Positions 59,753 to 64,000 of a DNA stretch of 64,000 bases are shown here, piece after piece. A program made the translations under genes and the position numbers. The notes under the pieces are model-generated. The model saw only the letters and a program-made list of their open reading frames with translations, was not told the origin of the DNA and did no database searches. The DNA is from Shewanella fidelis ATCC BAA-318. Its GTDB lineage: Bacteria > Pseudomonadota > Gammaproteobacteria > Enterobacterales > Shewanellaceae. The stretch spans positions 124,001 to 188,000 of the forward strand of contig NZ_JADX01000017.1 in assembly GCF_000518605.1 (NCBI RefSeq). Reading direction: 5' to 3'. The first letter of the stretch is position 1, and each line of letters opens with the position of its first letter.

Positions 59753-60346
59753 ATGTTAGCTAAAGCTTTATTTCCTATAATCGGGTTAAGTGTTATTGGA
59801 TGTTCTGGTCAGCAAGTTAGTGAGACCATTACAGAGCCCGCGACGCTGCAGCCAGCGAAAGTTGCACAACAATCGCAGCCGCAACAAACGGTTAAACCTA
59901 TATTACAACCTGTGGTTGTGGCTGGTTCGGATAAAGTTCATATCAGCGAAAGTTTAGACAATAGAGCAAAGACAAAGGATAGTGCGATGCAGCCAGCTTT
60001 ATTTGATGCCGAGTTGCTCGTTAGTGATAAGGCCAATGTGACTCTACAATATACTAATGTTCAGTCTTATGGCGTGCCTTTAATGTTTAGATCAGGTATG
60101 ACTGCAGATCTTTGGTTGTTTGATCCTCAAGCGAATAAGGTTTGGGCATGGTCGAATGAGATGATGTTCACACAAGCTATTCGTGAAACCGTTATGCCAG
60201 CTGGGAAAACGCAGAAAGTGAGGTTTAAAATCCCTATAGATGTGGCAGCTAAAATTGGTAAAGGTTATCGTTTAGAGGCGATATTTGCTGGTAATGCGAC
60301 AGAGTCACAAAGACCTGCAATGTCAAAGGTCATCTACACTTACTAA
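59753..60346 (+). CDS. BsuPI-domain lipoprotein
   Basis: A 197-residue lipoprotein with lipobox V-I-G-C (Cys17). A Gln/Pro/Val-rich linker (about 20-70) leads to a domain with the BsuPI (intracellular proteinase inhibitor) pattern: VTLQYTNVQ, VPLMFRSGMTADLWLFD, KVWAWSNEMMFTQA and a late AGKTQKVRF. BsuPI domains are beta-sandwiches found in inhibitors and in many uncharacterised exported proteins. The ATG follows the asmA stop directly, with GGAGGG inside the asmA 3' end. It is the last gene of the group and ends at a terminator. Confidence 0.82.
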   Translation: MLAKALFPIIGLSVIGCSGQQVSETITEPATLQPAKVAQQSQPQQTVKPILQPVVVAGSDKVHISESLDNRAKTKDSAMQPALFDAELLVSDKANVTLQYTNVQSYGVPLMFRSGMTADLWLFDPQANKVWAWSNEMMFTQAIRETVMPAGKTQKVRFKIPIDVAAKIGKGYRLEAIFAGNATESQRPAMSKVIYTY

Positions 60347-60365
60347 CTTATTGAAGGTAAAAAAA

Positions 60366-60394
60366 TAAAAAGGCGACCTTAGGTCGCCTTTTTG
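60366..60394. terminator. Bidirectional terminator between lipoprotein gene and mltD
   Basis: AAAAAGGCGACC-TTA-GGTCGCCTTTTT is a perfect hairpin with A/T tracts on both sides. Confidence 0.88.
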
Positions 60395-60405
60395 ATGTTT
60401 GCTCG

Positions 60406-61965
60406 TTAAGCTCTTACTTTGGTCATATCCACGTAAAGCTTAAGCATTTGTCCAGGCTGTAGGTATTTACTTTTTTCAAGTGAATTCCAACGGACTAGAT
60501 CGTTGACGGTGACATTAAATTTACCCGCGATACGGGCTAATGAATCGCCACTACGTACTTTATAGTTTACTGTGCGCATCACTTCACTTAAGCCTTGGCT
60601 ATTTGAACGTGTGCCTGACCAAATAACGAGTTTTTGTCCTATTTGCAGCGGGTCTTTTGGCGCCATGCTATTCCAGCTTGCAAGTTGGGCTGTCTTCACT
60701 TTATGTTGCTTAGCAATTTTCCACAGAGAGTCGCCAGACTTTACCTTGTAGGTGATCTTGCTTGAGCCGCGTGCTTTGTTTTGCTGACGGTTTAAACGTT
60801 GATCGGCAGACAATAGATACTCATCTAGGTTTTTAGCTGATACAGGGATCAGCAAGAATTTCCCAGCAACAATGGTATTGCCTTTAATGTCATTAACAGA
60901 TTTTAAGGCAGACACGGTTGTTTTATAGCGCTTGGCGATAAGCCCTAAACTGTCGCCAGATTTTATTTGGTAACGCTCCCAGTTAAGACGCTCATTTGTT
61001 TGGGTTTTACTCAAAGCGATTTTAAACGCATCAGCTTTGTCTACTGGTAGTACAAGCTTGTGCGGTCCTTCTGGTGCGGTTGCCCAGCGATTATAACCGG
61101 GGTTGAGTTTATGTAGCTCAGAGGTCGTCATGTTGGCAATATCAGCTGCAAGTGCTAAATCAATTTGACTACCAATATCGACAACTTCAATTTGTGGCTT
61201 ATTGCTAATCGGTGTGAGTTTAATGCCATATTTGTCGGCATGTTTAATTACATCAGCAAGGGCCAACAGTTGTGGAACGTAACGTTCAGTTTCACGTGGC
61301 AAATTTAAACTAAAAAAGTCGGTTGAAATGCCTTTCTTTGCATTACGCTTAGCAGCGTTAATGACGCGTCCTTCACCAGTGTTATAGGCTGCAATAGCGT
61401 ATAACCAGTTTTCGCCAGTTTTACCGTGCAAGTACTCAAGCATGTCGAGAGCTGCAGTGGTGGCAGCTGGAACGTCGCGGCGACCGTCGTACCACCAGTT
61501 CATTTGCAAACCAAAATGGCGTGCCATAGGTGAGGTGAACTGCCAAAGACCTGATGCTGCACCATGTGAGTATGCAAAAGGATCAAAAGCACTCTCAACA
61601 ATAGGTAGTAGAGCTAACTCGATAGGTAAGTTGCGTTTTTCAATCTCTTCTACAATAAGGTACATGAACGGTGTTGCACGTTCTGATACGCGTTCAAGAT
61701 GTTGCGGATGTTTGATATACCAATCTCGGTATTGGCGTACCAGTTTTTCATCTGGTACTTCCATCTGCATATCAAGACGAATGCGCTGCCAAATATCTGT
61801 GATCTCAACAGGCTCAACTATTGTTGGTTCAATAGGAGCAACTTTGACTTTTTCTATTACTACCGGAGTAGCAGGGGTCCCTTCATCGGTTTTCTGGCTG
61901 TCTAAAGTTTGACAACCTGTCAGCAGGGCAATCCCCCCCGCGACGAATAAAAATGGTACGCGCAT
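60406..61965 (-). CDS. mltD: Membrane-bound lytic murein transglycosylase D
   Basis: MltD is an outer-membrane lipoprotein that cleaves murein. From ATG 61965 the 519 residues start with a lipoprotein signal (lipobox L-T-G-C, Cys18). The SLT domain has catalytic Glu124 in LLPIVESAFDPFAY, followed by ASGLWQF. Three LysM domains (about 335-380, 405-455, 465-515) each open with the SGDSL motif and bind glycan. A TTG at 61995 would add ten residues before the signal and is unlikely. Next upstream is gloB on the same strand. Confidence 0.96.
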   Translation of the reverse strand: MRVPFLFVAGGIALLTGCQTLDSQKTDEGTPATPVVIEKVKVAPIEPTIVEPVEITDIWQRIRLDMQMEVPDEKLVRQYRDWYIKHPQHLERVSERATPFMYLIVEEIEKRNLPIELALLPIVESAFDPFAYSHGAASGLWQFTSPMARHFGLQMNWWYDGRRDVPAATTAALDMLEYLHGKTGENWLYAIAAYNTGEGRVINAAKRNAKKGISTDFFSLNLPRETERYVPQLLALADVIKHADKYGIKLTPISNKPQIEVVDIGSQIDLALAADIANMTTSELHKLNPGYNRWATAPEGPHKLVLPVDKADAFKIALSKTQTNERLNWERYQIKSGDSLGLIAKRYKTTVSALKSVNDIKGNTIVAGKFLLIPVSAKNLDEYLLSADQRLNRQQNKARGSSKITYKVKSGDSLWKIAKQHKVKTAQLASWNSMAPKDPLQIGQKLVIWSGTRSNSQGLSEVMRTVNYKVRSGDSLARIAGKFNVTVNDLVRWNSLEKSKYLQPGQMLKLYVDMTKVRA

Positions 61966-62055
61966 TGAAAATGTGTGTCCTCTAATTAGGCTCAAAAAAG
62001 CCAGATTAAATCTGGCTTAGTGGCGCTGGAATAGCGGGCTATTGTAGATTATTTT

Positions 62056-62829
62056 TTAGAAATTGTCTTTCCATTGACGCAGAAGTGCGAAGCTTTGCAG
62101 CGTATTTGCGATAGGTTGTTGGTATTGAACGGCTAAATTTTGCTGAATTTCTGTACAATTTGCGCGCAAAAATGGATTTATTGCTTTTTCTTGGGCGATT
62201 GATGATGGCAAAGTCGCTACATTTTTTTCTCTGAGCTGTATTGCTTGCTGCTCGTATTGTTGTAATTGTTGGTTGTTGGGCTCGACTGCTCGAGCGAAAC
62301 GTAAGTTCGCTAATGTATATTCGTGGGTGCAGTAAACCTTAGTATTGTCAGCAAGCTGGCAGAGTCGTGATAAAGAATCAAACATTTGCTCAGCCGTGCC
62401 CTCAAACAGTCGGCCACAGCCACCGCTGAACAATGTATCTCCGCAAAATAGCGCATCAGCTATGACATAAGCAATATGGCCTAATGTATGGCCTGGGACC
62501 TGCATTATCTCTACATCAAGTCCTATACCTTCTAACGTTAGTTGTGTTTGTGTGGTAATTGGTCTGTTTATACCTTTGATGTTTTCGGAATCTGGGCCAT
62601 AGACAGGAATATCACCGAAGTGTTGAATTAGAGCGCTGATCCCACCAGTATGATCGTGGTGGTGATGGGTGATCAGAATACCTTGTAGTGTTAAGTTTTT
62701 GCTGCTGGCGTATTCAATAACAACCTGCGCATCACCTGGGTCGACCACATAAAATCCAGTACTTTGCTCAGTTTGTAGTGCCCAGATATAATTATCATTA
62801 AAGGCGGGAAGTGGCGTGATATTTAACAT
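62056..62829 (-). CDS. gloB: Hydroxyacylglutathione hydrolase (glyoxalase II)
   Basis: GloB hydrolyses S-D-lactoylglutathione in methylglyoxal detoxification. The 257 residues have the metallo-beta-lactamase zinc motif THHHHDH (54-60), the later H in VPGHTLGH, the bridging Asp in LFCGDTLFSGGCGR and CTHEYT. Length and motifs match the family. It is divergent from the yafS-like methyltransferase gene, a neighbourhood also seen in E. coli. Confidence 0.96.
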   Translation of the reverse strand: MLNITPLPAFNDNYIWALQTEQSTGFYVVDPGDAQVVIEYASSKNLTLQGILITHHHHDHTGGISALIQHFGDIPVYGPDSENIKGINRPITTQTQLTLEGIGLDVEIMQVPGHTLGHIAYVIADALFCGDTLFSGGCGRLFEGTAEQMFDSLSRLCQLADNTKVYCTHEYTLANLRFARAVEPNNQQLQQYEQQAIQLREKNVATLPSSIAQEKAINPFLRANCTEIQQNLAVQYQQPIANTLQSFALLRQWKDNF

Positions 62830-62965
62830 ACTAAAACTCTCTATGTAAGAATCAATTCGCTCTAATTACGTTATTTGAGCACTTAGATCAGTTTACTGAG
62901 CAAAGCTATTGCTTGTACACCGCTTTCATTATTAAAGTAGGGTATCAGCGAATTTGGAGATTGAT

Positions 62966-63706
62966 TTGTCACACTCAGGATCAGCATTAAAGCCTTTTCA
63001 TTGGTCAGAACTTCCCAATGGGGTAATTATACGCGAAAGCCTAGAAGCTGCTTTGTCACCTTGGTGGCCAAGAATTTTTGGCTATTACATGCTTAATTTA
63101 GGTCCTTTGAGCCATAAAATCGATAAACCGAATGTGGCTATTAGCCGTCAATTTGGATTATTTGATGAGGCGCAAGCCCAAATTCGCGGAGATTACAGCC
63201 AATTACCGATTCAAAATGTCAGCGTCGATGCTGTTGTAATGAATTTTGTATTGGAGTTTGAAGCCGATCCTTATCGACTTTTAAGGGAGATTGATCGAGT
63301 GCTGGTGTCTGGTGGACACTTAATCATCAGTGGTTTTAATCCACTAAGTCCAATGTTTCTTGGGCAGATTTTACCTAAACACCAAAATGAAATCCCTTGG
63401 AATGGGCGGTTTTTTACTCCTTCAAGAGTGAAAGATTGGCTAGGCTTGCTGGGCTATCAGGTGGTTGCAGATGAGCGCTTACTGCACCATCATCTGTTAA
63501 ACGAAGTAAAGATAGATAATATTTGGTCCCATGCGCTTAAGTCTTGGCTGCCGAGTAGCGGTAGCATCTATGTTTTAGTGGCTAGAAAACTTGAAAGTCC
63601 GTTAACACCGATACAAGCTAAGCGAAAGGTCAAGCAGCCAAATTGGTCAACTGCTCCAAGTGCTGGCCGTACAGGTCATGTTTCTAAATCGTCAAATCAA
63701 ACGTAA
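62966..63706 (+). CDS. yafS: YafS-like SAM-dependent methyltransferase
   Basis: A 246-residue class I methyltransferase of the methyltransf_11 type. VDAVVMNFVLEFEADPYRLLREIDRVLVSGG carries the core of motif II/III, and IISGFNPLSPMFLGQ follows. It has no signal peptide. E. coli yafS is likewise next to gloB, which supports orthology; the substrate is unknown. I use TTG 62966 because GGAGA (62956-62960) lies 5 nt upstream. TTG 62954 would include the ribosome site. The LysR gene begins 8 nt after the stop. Confidence 0.82.
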   Translation: MSHSGSALKPFHWSELPNGVIIRESLEAALSPWWPRIFGYYMLNLGPLSHKIDKPNVAISRQFGLFDEAQAQIRGDYSQLPIQNVSVDAVVMNFVLEFEADPYRLLREIDRVLVSGGHLIISGFNPLSPMFLGQILPKHQNEIPWNGRFFTPSRVKDWLGLLGYQVVADERLLHHHLLNEVKIDNIWSHALKSWLPSSGSIYVLVARKLESPLTPIQAKRKVKQPNWSTAPSAGRTGHVSKSSNQT

Positions 63707-63714
63707 GAATATTC

Positions 63715-64000
63715 ATGCGAATAACATTAAAACAGTTAGCTATATTTGAGGCCGTTGCCCGCAGTGGCCAAGTGGCTAAAGCTGCTGACTTGGTAAATTT
63801 GTCATCACCTGCAGCCTCTATGGCGTTATCAGAGTTGGAAAAGCAACTTGATACTCGCTTGTTTGAGCGGGTAGGTAATCGATTACGCTTAAACTCTCAG
63901 GGGAGTTTGTTATTACCTCTGGCTACTGAGGCATTACAGAAAATAGAACAGATTGAACATGCTTTTTCGCCTGCAGGGGCTGAGCTTGGCGGAGTGCTTA
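63715..64000 (+). CDS. LysR-family transcriptional regulator, partial (3' end beyond the window)
   Basis: The first 95 codons of a LysR regulator, cut by the window end. The winged-helix DNA-binding domain is complete: LKQLAIFEAVARSGQVAKAA, LSSPAASMALSELEKQL, LFERVGNRLRLNSQG, then the linker helix. The ATG at 63715 follows the methyltransferase gene by 8 nt without a strong ribosome site. The effector and target cannot be judged from the part visible. Confidence 0.9.
   Translation, partial: MRITLKQLAIFEAVARSGQVAKAADLVNLSSPAASMALSELEKQLDTRLFERVGNRLRLNSQGSLLLPLATEALQKIEQIEHAFSPAGAELGGVL

Overview
The window is a gene-dense, moderately AT-rich piece of a gammaproteobacterial chromosome. The gene set and order (tsaB, fadD, rnd, minEDC, ycgL, ycgN, dsbB, nhaB, fadR; a napEDABC nitrate reductase operon next to a D-Ala-D-Ala ligase gene; recCBD without ptrA) match a Shewanella-like member of the Alteromonadales. 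The genus is inferred from remembered gene order, not from a search. I see no prophage, insertion sequence, CRISPR array, tRNA or rRNA. Almost all of it looks like core genome.

Layout. 1-10.9 kb: tsaB (tRNA t6A), a small unknown gene overlapping an M50-like membrane protease, an exported methyltransferase-like protein, an alpha/beta hydrolase, fadD, rnd, the min operon on the minus strand, ycgL, a degenerate MltB-like protein and ycgN. 10.9-14.1 kb: dsbB and nhaB on the minus strand, facing fadR. 14.2-24.5 kb: tamB-tamA, an exported isoaspartyl peptidase/asparaginase, a cysteine-motif protein, gpt, a small exported protein, an NAD(P)-binding oxidoreductase with a possible Fur box, and a two-CBS protein. 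24.7-33.5 kb: hrpA, then napEDABC with FNR-like and NarP-like sites upstream. 33.6-44.2 kb: ddl on the minus strand, then recC-recB-recD, with a striking 18-bp tandem repeat inside recC. 44.3-50.8 kb: a MoxR/DUF58/transglutaminase operon and katG. 51-54.5 kb: slt and rmuC. 54.7-64 kb: msrPQ, a small coiled-coil gene, rraA-asmA-BsuPI lipoprotein, mltD, gloB, a yafS-like methyltransferase, and a LysR gene cut by the window end.

How the genes work together. Several envelope systems sit here: TamA/TamB and AsmA (outer-membrane assembly or lipid traffic), Slt, MltD and an apparently inactive MltB relative (murein), Ddl (murein precursor), DsbB and MsrPQ (periplasmic redox repair), and NapEDABC (periplasmic nitrate respiration fed from quinol through NapC). 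FadD and its regulator FadR cover fatty-acid use, and both have candidate regulatory sites. RecBCD, RmuC and HrpA cover DNA and RNA maintenance.

The most interesting items are the MltB-like protein that has lost its catalytic glutamate, the RecC tandem repeat, the small unnoticed napE with its upstream control region, a FadR-like operator lying on the fadR promoter, and a few uncharacterised small proteins. I did not find a clearly new multi-gene system.
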